This document shows, one piece after another, positions 37,591 through 47,693 of a stretch of 64,000 nt of DNA. The translations under genes were made by a program, and so were the position numbers. Origin of the DNA: Narthecium ossifragum (lineage: Eukaryota; Streptophyta; Magnoliopsida; Dioscoreales; Nartheciaceae); the NCBI GenBank assembly GCA_963920575.1, contig OY986964.1, forward strand, positions 33,537,685-33,601,684, read 5' to 3'. Positions within the stretch are counted from its first letter, which is position 1. Every line of letters begins with the position of its first letter. Below the pieces are notes generated by a model. It was not told where the DNA came from. It did not search any database and worked only from the letters and a program-made list of their open reading frames with translations.

Positions 37591-38981
37591 GGGATTTTTG
37601 CATTATAGTATCATGCACTTTCCCATAAATGCACTTTGATACCGTTTGGGATTTGCAATTCGATATCACCAAGTTATAATACGATGGCAAAATGAATCAA
37701 GGCCCAAATGACGTTATGTAGGCTGACGGTAAAATGGTCACATGACACACACGCGACTACCATCAGCCCAAACATCCACGTGTCCTTCTTCGGCACCGTC
37801 ACCACCAGCACCTGATGAGCTCCGCCCTCACCAAGCTCCAAACCCAATCAGCCTCAACCACGTCTCTCCCTCCTTCTCCTATTGTTGTCACTGAGTTCTC
37901 CCCTTGCCGACAAGCTCTTCCTTGAAATCATCCTTGCCTCAGCCTCAACCACCCTCAGCTTCAACCTCAACCTCCCTTGTCGGTGACCTCTCCCTCGAAA
38001 TCATCGACGTCGCCCACGCCAAGCCGCTTCGTCGAGCGCCCACACCTCCGCCGCCTTCAACCCCAGCCGTCCCTTCCTCCCTCATCTCTCTCTCCAGCGC
38101 CTCCTCCTCCTCCCTACCTTGGCATCTCCATCTTCTGCACCGAACCACCATCGTCGGTGCCGCGACCAGTGCCGATCGTCGCCCGTCACTCCTAGGCTAT
38201 CGAACGCCGTCACACCTTCCCTCTCTCCTCTCGGCCCTCGACCTCTACCGTATCGCCTCCGACTTCACCCTCGCCTTCTCTTCCTTCCTGGCACCGCCCC
38301 CCGTCACACTCACCCCGCCCAAGAGCCCTAGCTCGATGCCATCGACGGCGCCGTCAGGCACTAAGCTCGTTGCCCTCCACCTCTGTTTGTCGACCATGTC
38401 GCCCTTCCTCCAAGCCCTCTAGATCAGATCGGCCACCAGTCAAGCACCGCCGCCATCTTCCCCGACACTGGCATCTCATTACCGTCCTCACCGCCAATGA
38501 AGTTTCACTGGCCATCTATCAACGCTGAGACATTTTAGATCCAGGCTTCACCGCCAGCAAGCAAAGTTCCCCCGGCCTTCTCTTCTTTTACTTCATCAAG
38601 ATCTGGACACGGGGGAGGAGGACCTTATGGACGTCAACCGAGAGGGAGGAGGGGGTGATGCCGACGGAGAGGATGGAGCTTGGGGCGGAGGGAGGACGTA
38701 GAGAAGGAGGATGGCCATGGCCGGCAGCCACCCATCCAGAGGAACAAGTTCCCAAAGTAAAAAGCACCACCCCGGGAAGAAGAGCTCGGGGGAAAATACC
38801 ACCTTCGGAGGCGGGGAACGGGTGCAAAACCGCTCACCTGTCAAATTATAGTAATGGAGTCAGGGTCGAAACTAAATTTCACTTAATTTATAACTTTGTG
38901 GTATCGAATTGCAAATCCCAAATCTGGTGGTACCAAAGTGTATTTCTGGGAAAGTGTATGGTACCAGAATGCAAAAATCCC
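37591..38981. mobile_element. Pack-MULE-like Mutator element upstream of DXO1
   Basis: Long terminal inverted repeats of about 90 bp: both ends start GGGATTTTTGCATT and share CACTTTCCCA, AATRCACTTTG and GGGATTTGCAATTCGATA. The flanks are a perfect 9 bp duplication, TTATTAGTT, at 37,582-37,590 and 38,982-38,990. The interior (about 37,790-38,840) is GC-rich, with a 172-codon Ser/Pro-rich frame at 37,904-38,422 on the plus strand and no transposase. High internal GC between AT-rich ends is the pattern of Pack-MULEs carrying gene fragments; the donor gene was not recognised. Confidence 0.88.
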
Positions 38982-38990
38982 TTATTAGTT

Positions 38991-39244
38991 TTTGTTTCAA
39001 AAGGAACCCTTTCACTGATGTTTCGCCTAATAGAGATTTTTTTTTTGAAATATTCTAACCGATCAAATCTAAGGACAAAATGACTTTGTGAAATCCGCCT
39101 CTTGTCTTATGGCCATATATATGTCGATCCAAAACAGATTAAAGGGGTATTTGCAAAATAATTAAGAACAGAGAGACAATATGCAAATGCCAATAAGATG
39201 GGCTTCTACCACAATATGGTCATGAGACAGAAGGTTATATACAC
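38991..39244. other. Intergenic AT-rich spacer between MULE and MITEs
   Basis: No gene or clear repeat boundary is seen here. Confidence 0.5.
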
Positions 39245-39553
39245 AAACATACATAAATAAGCGCTGATATATGTATAAGGCCGAAACCATATACGTTACA
39301 CATATGATCCAATTGGTAGTAAGATACCAACTGATTGTTCAATCCATTGGTACCTCACTACCGATGGAATAGATCAATCAGTCAGTACCTCGCTACCGAT
39401 TGAATGTATCAATGATCATATCGGTAGTGAGGTACCGATTGGTTGATCTAATCCATCGGTACTTCACTACCGTTGGAATAGATCATTAAGTCGATACCTC
39501 ACTACCGATAACGTGGCATGTGCATTCATGCCACGTAGTCATGTATATAAAAC
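39245..39553. mobile_element. Palindrome-rich MITE, copy 2
   Basis: The same modules as copy 1: ATTGGTAGTAAGATACCAACT, ATCGGTAGTGAGGTACCGAT and TCACTACCGAT with alternating orientation, ending in GTGGCATGTGCATTCATGCC. It sits directly beside copy 3, so this is a tandem pair or a nested insertion. Confidence 0.65.
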
Positions 39554-39875
39554 TTTATGAGTGCTGATTTGTATACATGCTGACACAGCATGTGCGTTAC
39601 ACATACAAATTGGTAGTGGATTACCGATTCTTTCATGTAGTCCACCGACAGTGGTCCACTATCAATTGAATTATTCATCTAGTCCATCGATAGGACTCTA
39701 TCAACCAATCGGTACCTCACTACCGGTACAATTCAATCGATAGAGAGCTACCAATTCATTGATTTAGTCCATCAGTAGACCACTACCGATGGACTAGTTG
39801 GACGAATCGGTAATGGACTACCAATCATGTGGCATGTGCATTACACATGTCACATGTCCATATACACAAAACACT
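39554..39875. mobile_element. Palindrome-rich MITE, copy 3
   Basis: Best-preserved copy: the left end TTGTATACATGCTGACACAG, then CATGTGCGTTACACAT, matches the reverse complement of the right end (ATGTGCATTACACATGTCAC, then ATGTCCATATACACAAAA). Inside are the alternating GGTAGTGGATTACCGATT and CGGTACCTCACTACCG palindromes. No coding capacity. Confidence 0.7.
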
Positions 39876-39880
39876 ATTCA

Positions 39881-39968
39881 AACTTTATTCTACATAAATA
39901 CACCAACAGGAATGCTGAATAGAAAGAACAACACGCTAAACTTTATTCTACATAAATACACCAACAGG
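39881..39968. repeat. Duplicated 30 bp at the LINE 5' junction
   Basis: A 30-mer beginning AACTTTATTCTACATAAATA occurs at 39,881-39,910 and again at 39,939-39,968, the second copy overlapping the end of the left target duplication and immediately preceding LINE sequence. Confidence 0.9.
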
Positions 39969-41260
39969 GTTAAGTTAGAAGACTGGGTTGTGGGAGATGT
40001 GATGATTGACGGGTCTTGGAATGAGCCTCTGTTGGTGCATTTGCTTGGTGCGGATAGGGCGGGATAGGGCTTATCAGATCATCACTTTGCCCATTGGCTC
40101 TCAGGATTCTTGGAGTTGGACTTATTGCTCGACAGGGAAGGTGACCTCCAAATCTGCCTATTGTTTTATTTCCCTTCTCTCCCTACCGACTGTAGGTGTT
40201 TCCTATTATTCCCGTGAGCTTTGGCTAAACCTGTGGCGTCTCCCTGCAAGCCCACGGATAAGACTATTTGTGTGGAAGCTTCTACATGGGCGTCTGCCAA
40301 CTAGAGATGCTCTATGGGCGTTGAGTTTGATCTCAGATGACAGGTGCCCTCTTTGTGGATCTGAGTCTGAATCTATTCTACATCTATTTTTCCTTTGTCG
40401 GATTGCTCTCCATCTATGGTTCTTCCTCCTCCCTGCGCAATCTTCGGGGTTTTCTTTTGAGGATTTGGTTTTTCTTCTGGAGTGATCATCCTCTACTCCG
40501 GAGGTTCGATGGATGAAATCAGTGGTGAGTGTAGGACTTTGGGTGTTATGGAAGGCAAGGAATGATGTTTTTGAGTCCAGGCGTGTGGATGTTGGTGTGC
40601 TGTGTTCCAGGGTTAGAAGAATGGTTGGGGAATTCTGGAGATCTTCTCCTCTTCTTGGATCTGGTCACCTTCCTAATATGCCTGAGCAATCTGGTGTTTG
40701 CCTTGTTCAATCAGATGGCGCTTTTCTTTCTTCGGATGGCTCTGCGGGTGTGGGTTTCCTCATAAAACGGGTTGATGGGTCTTTTTGGATGGCTGGGTCT
40801 AAGGCTGTTGTGGCAGGTTCCGCCGCTGAAGCCGAGTTAGTCGGAATACGTTGTGCTTTGGAGGCTGCTAATCAACTTCGGTGCTCAAAAGTTTTGGTCG
40901 AGTCTGATGCCAGTTTTGGGATTGCTTGTATTGATGGTAGATCGCCTTGGCCGGCAGAGTTCTGTTCTTTACTTCGAGACATTTGTAATCTTTCTGCTCG
41001 TTTTGAGGTTTCGATTTTTAGATCCGTGCATCGAGACCTGTTGGGACAGGTGGATGTACTTGCAGTTTTGGGTCGCTCGCAAAGGTGGTCGCGCTCATGA
41101 GTCTTTCCTCCTGGATCTGAGCCTCCTGTTGGTTTTCCTTTTGTTTATTTTGGTCATTAGGGATGTTGTTATGTTACTGTAGCTAGACTTAGTTTTTGTT
41201 ATTTTTCCTTTTGTATCTTTTGCTAGCCATTCTTGGCTCAATTCTACGAAAAAAAAAAAA
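39969..41260 (+). mobile_element. 5'-truncated LINE (zf-RVT plus RNase H) with poly(A) and target duplication
   Basis: A non-LTR retrotransposon 3' end. Frame 40,006-40,485 has the reverse-transcriptase zinc-binding region (LWRLPASPRIRLFVWKLLHG, CPLCGSESESILHLFFLC). After an in-frame TGA at 40,483-40,485 the same frame continues at 40,513-41,100 with an RNase H domain (QSDGAFLSSDGSAGVGF, AAEAELVGIRCALEAA, VLVESDA). A frameshift lies near 40,060. It ends in about fifteen A residues. AAAGAACAACACGCTAA flanks it at 39,923-39,939 and 41,261-41,277, a 17 bp target-site duplication. Endonuclease and most of the reverse transcriptase are missing. Confidence 0.9.
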
Positions 41261-41277
41261 AAAGAACAACACGCTAA

Positions 41278-41556
41278 CATCAGCTTAGATTCATAAGATT
41301 TAATATGGCACACAAATCTCCAATCAGCTTAGTAAGCGTGCAGATAGGTATGCCGTATGCCACATACCCTCTTAAAAAGGTGCATCAACAACTTTGATTA
41401 CAACAAAGACCTAGTATGTACAACTTTACCAACAAAGGGAAGGCAGTCCTCCAAGAACAAGCTCTTTCACCTGTCATAAGTGCAATCATACAATATCAGT
41501 ACATGTTAACCTCGGCCATCCGAATTCAATGGTCAGTGTGACCCGCAGCCACACCA
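41278..41556. other. 3' flank of the FAR1-domain gene
   Basis: Between the LINE target duplication and the stop codon at 41,557. Probably the 3' UTR of the minus-strand FAR1-domain gene; nothing else is visible. Confidence 0.5.
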
Positions 41557-44500
41557 TCACTGGGAGAAACCGTCAACCTCGAACATGGTCATATCCTCAG
41601 CATCCCCCATAGTGTCGAGCAAATCAACCTGCCTATCAACAAGAGTGTGGTTTTCCTCATCGTTCTTGAGCACAGATAGGCTGTTCACTGCTTCTGATTC
41701 TTTCAGCAATGCAGCAGAGTTTTGCAATTTCATCTCGCCGATCGCTTCTTGTTTACAAGAGTCGCCTTGGGATTCTGAGTTACAAGGCCAAGGCTGTGGA
41801 GACTTGCCGAACACCGGCTTTGAGTCTTCTGTGAAGGTGGATATGGCAAGAGAAGCACCTGCAGATTTGATTCTCGACTCTACAGCCTTTATCAAAGAGG
41901 CAGCTGCCTTTGGTGGGAGAATCCGAGCCCCAGCAGCAATAGCAGCTGCATGCAGTTGAGAATTGGGGCCTGTATAGGGCTTATTGATATCAGATGAATA
42001 TCTAGCTGATGGAGTTAGAGCTAGCATTCCGCCTTGAAAAGATCCTGTTGGTTGGGGAACAGCATGAGACGGTGCAGAAGCATCTGCAGCAAATGCAGAA
42101 ACTGGCAATGCTTCGATAGGAGCGGCCACAAGCGCATAGGAGCTGCCTGGAGTGCCTTGTGTAGAAACTATAACAAGTCAAAGTACATACATCATGATCA
42201 GGTGAGGATCCATAGTAAATGCCATAATGAGAAGAAACTCAGTAACTGGAAATTCAAGAATTAAAATCACTTGCAACTCCGACTACATATGCATTTCCGG
42301 TTACATCTAACCAAACACAGGGTGAGTGGAAGACACAGCTTATTAAGTTTTCCTTCATTGTGATTACAAAGCTTTTCTTTTAAAATCAAACTCATAAATC
42401 CAACCCATCTGTCCGATTGTTAATATAATCATATCCAGTGTCATTTCTAGAAACTGGTCAGACGGAGTACGAGTAAAATCAAGCATCATTCATGCCTTAT
42501 CCTCCAGAAGTCCGGATTACCACGATGCCCACGACAAGGTAAGTTGGGGATACTTACCCAATATAGCAGTTGACTCTACAGTTTAATGGCGTCCACTACT
42601 TTAGTTCATAGAATATACTGCTATTCTTGATTCTTCTCCTATGAGAGAAGAAAATTTTCACATTCTAGGGCTTCAAGCCTTGTCTTCAAGGGATCAACAT
42701 CTCCGTTTCTCCAAGCAGCTTCTATCTACCCCACCCCTAACTATTCTCAGTTAAAACTAAGAATTTAATTTCGGCTGGCACATCCTGTGCCTACCTTCCT
42801 CTGGCATGTTACATATTGTCAGCCTGCTTTTGACCATCATCCTTTTTCTTTTTGTCTCTTTCCAAACAGAGCAAAACATTCAATGCTGCTTCAGTTAAAG
42901 CACAAAAACGGAAAGAAGAAGAAGAACTGTTCCAGTCCGAAGCATATGTTACAGACCGAAATTAGCATGCTTTACCCAAAACCAGCCTGCTTTCTGCAAA
43001 ACTAACCCGATTCCTTTGCAACCTAATACTTGCAATTCCAAATTGGCAATCTTATTCACCATTCCAGGTTCCTATTGCTATACTGGGCAGTACACATAGC
43101 ACCAACCAGCTTAACTCCATGAATGAAAGCAAATAATACACAAAGCAAATCAATTATGTTCTTACAAGTTTGAATTTGCTAATATGTGAAGCAGTACACA
43201 TTATCAATCTGAGAACTCTTGAGAACTTTCGAAAACGAAGTAAATAACAAAGAGTAGTATAGAACTCATTTGATCATGATGATACTATTTTTTAACCAAG
43301 CTTATGTTTTGTTTCATGCTTGTCATAATTTTATTAGGATCATAATAAAATATTTTAGATAAACAACACTATATTATTTCAAATAAGAATTTTTGCTTAC
43401 CCTAATAATACTAGTAGGACAGAAAGAATCATCATCACAACCTGAAGTAGTGGAAAGGTTTCCCATCACAGGCATATAGAGAGCGATTGGAAGTGCAGGA
43501 ATAGCAACCAGTTGTGAATCAGAAAGCACTGGTCGGTCCAAGTTGTTTTCATCACTTGGCCTTGATTTGGGTTGCACAGCCCCAACCGCATCTAGTTTCT
43601 GCAATTTAGAAGAGACATTAAAAAAATGAAGATAAAGGTGATGATATCCAATTGATAATTATGGTCTCTGATGACATATAATCTACTCCAGTGGATTACT
43701 CAAGATTTGCAGTGTTCAGAAGAATGGAAAAGGTAGAAAACCTGAGATTTCTTAATAGTTTCGCTATGCCCCATGTCTCCATTTTCTGTCTCTAGCTCCC
43801 TCTTCCTTCCTAGAGGGCTAACTGTTTCGATGGAGCCATTTCCAACTAATCCTTCTCCACATGGAGTAGAAGGCAATTGTTGATATGGTATCGAAACATG
43901 ATTTATTCCATTCACTCTTTGCCCTGAACATATTGAGTTCATAGCTTCCAGTTGGTTGTGAAAAACCTGGTCATGTGGAATGTTTAGTATCAAAGGAGCC
44001 TTAGTGGGGTTAGCATCACTTGGCATGGTAGAAGGTATCAGCACAAAATTAACAGGACGTTCTAGAAGAGCAGGCTCATTAGCTTTCGTCATAAAGTTAC
44101 CGATTGTAACTTCTTTATTCGCTCCACTAACAGAACGTCCAGCTTGTGCTACTGTAACTACTTTTCTTTTAGCTGCGGCGACTTTCTCAACAGCCTCTTG
44201 GAGTGCAGACATAGCCACGTTATAAATATCCTCACTTACAGCCCCTTCCTGAGCATATTTAATGGCTTCACAACATAGTTGGTTATACAGAACAGTCAGT
44301 GATTCTCTGGAGGTACCTTGTTTATCAGAAGAGCATCCACTCAGTACCACCCTATTGGCAGGTTCTTGTGGTCCCTGCATATGTGAGCCCCTATCGATGC
44401 CCATACTTGAATGAAGTTGGAGCACTTTCTTCGTCTCTAATAAAGCATGGTTATGCTCCTTCTCAAACCTAGCAACAACCCATTTTCCACTACTTAACTT

Positions 44501-45337
44501 CTTTACAAGAATCATCGCCTTACACCCTATCCTGGTTACCACCCTGGGACGCTTGATTTTTCCTTCATCCCCATTCTCTTTCTTCACACGAATTTCACGA
44601 AAACCTTCCTTAGAACAAACGATTTGGCGAGAAATAATTGAATTATCACGTCTAGAACGACAATACTTGCTTATACGAGCACGAAAACCCATTTGTGTAG
44701 CATAAATATTGTAAAACGCCTTTGCAGCTTCTTCAGATTCAAACTCCAAACCCTCATATGGTTCTTCAACAGTTTCTCCTTCATAAACTGGTGTTATTCC
44801 CACCGGAACATAGTCCTCATGAGCCATGCTGGCCTCTACTATTCTTGGAGGCACTGGGCCATGATTATGTTCCTTCACAAATTTGGTAACGACCCACTTC
44901 CCATTTGCTATTTTTTTAACCATGACCATAGCTTTACAACCCACTCTTGTGACTGCTCGCTGCCGCTGTCTTTGTTCACCAAATAAACCCTTTCCCATGC
45001 GAGCTTCACGAAATCCCTCCTTCGAACACACAAGTCGCCTAGAAATTACAGAATTGTCACGCCTTGAACGAGAGTACTTACTAATGCGAATACGAAATCC
45101 CACACTCCTGGCATAAGCACTGTAGAACACCTTTGCTGCTTCTTCAGATTCAAATTCCATACCCTCACATGGTTCTAAATCAGAACTATCTTGAGATGCT
45201 ACCAAGTCTCCCTTGTGAGGGACAATTATGTTTTTGTCGTCCTCATCAGTAGAATGTTCCAGATCCATAGTTATCATGCAATCTTCTATTTTATCATCTT
45301 GTAGCCCACTGTATGTTTCAGCTAGTTCTTTCTCCAT
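41557..45337 (-). CDS. Protein with two FAR1 DNA-binding domains, no transposase domain
   Basis: FAR1/FHY3-type factors descend from Mutator transposases. The main exon 45337-43742 encodes two FAR1 (WRKY-GCM1 zinc finger) domains, about residues 60-160 and 195-300; each has FESEEAAK..FY, GFR.RISKY.RSRRDNS, CSKEGFRE, TR.GCKAM, GKWV and KEHNH. There is no MULE transposase core or SWIM finger. A phase-0 exon 43598-43401 (from KLDAVGAVQ to SIIR) follows. The last segment, about 42,167-41,557, gives AAAIAAGARILPPKAAASLI and an acidic end (DTMGDAEDMTMFEVDGFSQ). Joining it needs one extra base modulo 3, so a small exon between 43,400 and 42,168 is missed or a splice site is misplaced. The frame is open further upstream with GTG at 45,355, but the first ATG is 45,337, preceded by a good acceptor (ATATCAG), so a 5' UTR intron is likely. 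Confidence 0.82.
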
Positions 45338-46720
45338 TCTGATATCTTCAGCCACAGATCATCCCAAACAGCTTTAATTAAAGCAGGTAAATTTCAATAA
45401 AATGACAAATGTTTTAAAAATCAAAAGGCAATTAAGCGGGCAAAAAAATTAACTAGCTTAACATCCGCATAGAGACAAATGGGTGAGCGAGTTCAGGCTA
45501 TGTGGGTAGCTATTTGTTTCCTCATGTTGGTAATATTCCAGTGCCTCAATGAAGTTAGACTAAGTACCAAAAGAATAAGACACATAGATGTATCAATAAT
45601 ATCATATTTAAGCAAAGAATGAACAGGTTGAAATTGGAAAATTATGAAGAAACTCATGCTAAAAAATTGTTCTTAATATTTAATAAGAGAATCACAATAT
45701 ACATCCAAATCCGTAGGAATTATCCAATAACCAATTTTATAAGGATAAAGTAAAAAAAATCCAAGTGTCGAATTCTGACTGAAAAGCAAGTTGACTGTTG
45801 ATCACAAATTAGACAACAGATGGATGATAATAATACAACATTAATCAGAGAAACAGTTGCACATAGCTGCTCTAGCTCAAATCTCAAATAGTTGGAGTTC
45901 GTGTGTTATTCGCTGTTTAATTACTCCCAGAAATCCAAGGTCATTTTCTCAAGCATTTTTTGGCTCAAAGAACCAGCGTTCAAAATTCACACTTTGTGAG
46001 CTTTAACATTGAGTATGGGAAACAAAAGCTAAGCGTCATATAGCAATTTTTCGCAAGCCAATCAAACAAAGACATGCACAAGAAACTGGAATGCGCGAGA
46101 GACCTTCGTCTTTATGGTATCACATTGATCCTTCAATCAGGGACTTGCTTGTGGTGATAAAAGACCCTAACGCATTAGTATAGCATTCCCTACCATTGAA
46201 TTATTACTCCTCATGAATTCAACATGCTCTTTTAACCAAAAACTCCACAACACCCGAGTAAAGCTACCAAAATGTAGAATATATTTCTCAAAATATCATC
46301 GTAAAGCCATCAAATAGGTCGGTTTTTCTTCAAGATCCCAACTTCCCCACCAAAACCAATCATCCTCAAGCCACCAAGCCTCCAACTTACATCAAACCCG
46401 TATTCAAAATGCCACCAAGAACCCGAAATTCCATCCAAACCCAAACTCTCCGATGTAAAACCCCATCTGGCGCCAATCCAATCACATAAACACCTTAACT
46501 ATAAACACAATAGAAAGACAATAATCAAAAACCATACCTCGGGCCGGTCTTCCCGCGAAAACCTAGCAGGCCCAATCCATCAAATCACATCAGTAAAGCG
46601 GGAGAAGAGCTCGAATCCAATCCCAACAATCACCGATCCCAACTCCAAATCGACGAGATCAAGAGCCACAGGGATTTCTAGGGTTTCGATAGAAAGAAAG
46701 GCTCGATAACTGAAGTGTTG
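45338..46720 (-). promoter_or_regulatory. 5' UTR intron and leader of the FAR1-domain gene
   Basis: A splice donor CCCGAG|GTATGG on the minus strand near 46,540 and the acceptor ATATCAG at about 45,338 would remove a 1.2 kb AT-rich leader intron. A telo-box-like AAACCCTAG lies near 46,680. No coding region is supported within. Confidence 0.5.
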
Positions 46721-47298
46721 GGAGGATTTGGTCCACCGTTAGGATTTAGGAGCTGTGGCTTCGCAGCGATCTTGTCGGGCGGTGGACCCATCCGTGCCCA
46801 TAGGGACAGATGGACGGTCATGATCCGATCAGACTTTTAAAAACCGAAAAAATGGTTGCTTCGCGTAAAAATGATTGAACCGATCGAAGGATCTGGACCG
46901 TCGGAATAACGTCGGATGGAGATTCGGTTGGTAGCCAACCGCTGCTATTGGGAGATATCTTCTCTTCTTTGAAAGCACGAAAGCTTACCAAAGAATTTGG
47001 GTATTCATAGTTCAAGACAAGTTCACGTTAAAAAATTTGGGTATTTTTTTTATCAAAGAATACCCCATTGGTGTATAATCCAACTCTATCATCCTTACTA
47101 GGTGATGGGCCCGTGCCACCTGCACGGCTAACTACCCGCTCACATTATCTTTATAATAACTTACGTCACATCAGCCCACTATCCTCTCTTTTTTTTTATT
47201 TAATTATAATTTTATGCCACGTGTATGTCACGTGTGTATAAATTTATGACTCAGATGATGAGTCATAAAAGTAACTGTCATTCTATCTTATAATGTAG
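46721..47298. other. Promoter-side intergenic DNA with dispersed repeat
   Basis: Upstream of the FAR1-domain gene. Positions 47,097-47,280 are the second copy of the repeat at 26,885-27,075, including the palindrome TGACTCAGATGATGAGTCA. No gene is seen. Confidence 0.55.
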
Positions 47299-47677
47299 AC
47301 TAGTCCTATCTCCTGCCACATGGCAGGGTAACCACCATCTCCCCTCACCTCCCTCATAACTCCCCACTAACCCCCCTAACTCCCCCCTCCCCCACTATTA
47401 CCCCCTCCACATCAGCAGCCACATAGGATAAACCCTGCCACATAGGATGTCAATAGGACAACAAAAGGTTAACTTATAACCATGCTCCTATATAAGGATG
47501 ATATAGCATGATGGTTATAAGTTAACCATCCTGTTGTCTTATGTGGAGTCTACATGGAGAGGGTTATCCTACGTGGAGGGGGAGTTAGTGGGGGAGAGAG
47601 GGAGTTAATGAGGAGTTATTGGGGAAGGTGGGGAGAGAGGGTAGTTACCCTGTCATGTGGCAGGGGGATTTACTAGT
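47299..47677. mobile_element. Foldback element (almost complete palindrome)
   Basis: Both ends start ACTAGT followed by CCTGCCACATGRCAGGGTAAC, and the arms stay complementary through CTCCCC, CATAACTCC, CCCACTAAC and GTTAACTTATAACCAT to a small loop near 47,495. With arms of about 190 bp and almost no loop, the whole element can fold into one hairpin. ACATGGTAGGGTAACCGTCAT at about 50,902 is a fragment of a related element. The right arm ends next to the solo LTR at 47,694. Confidence 0.8.
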
Positions 47678-47693
47678 ATATATATACTAGTAC

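Noticed and set aside
38588..38844. Small minus-strand frames near the right end of the second Mutator element
   Set aside because: Low complexity and inside the transposon; no domain.
45338..45355. GTG start upstream of the FAR1-domain ATG
   Set aside because: Plant nuclear genes start at ATG; the in-frame ATG is 45,337 and a splice acceptor lies just before it.
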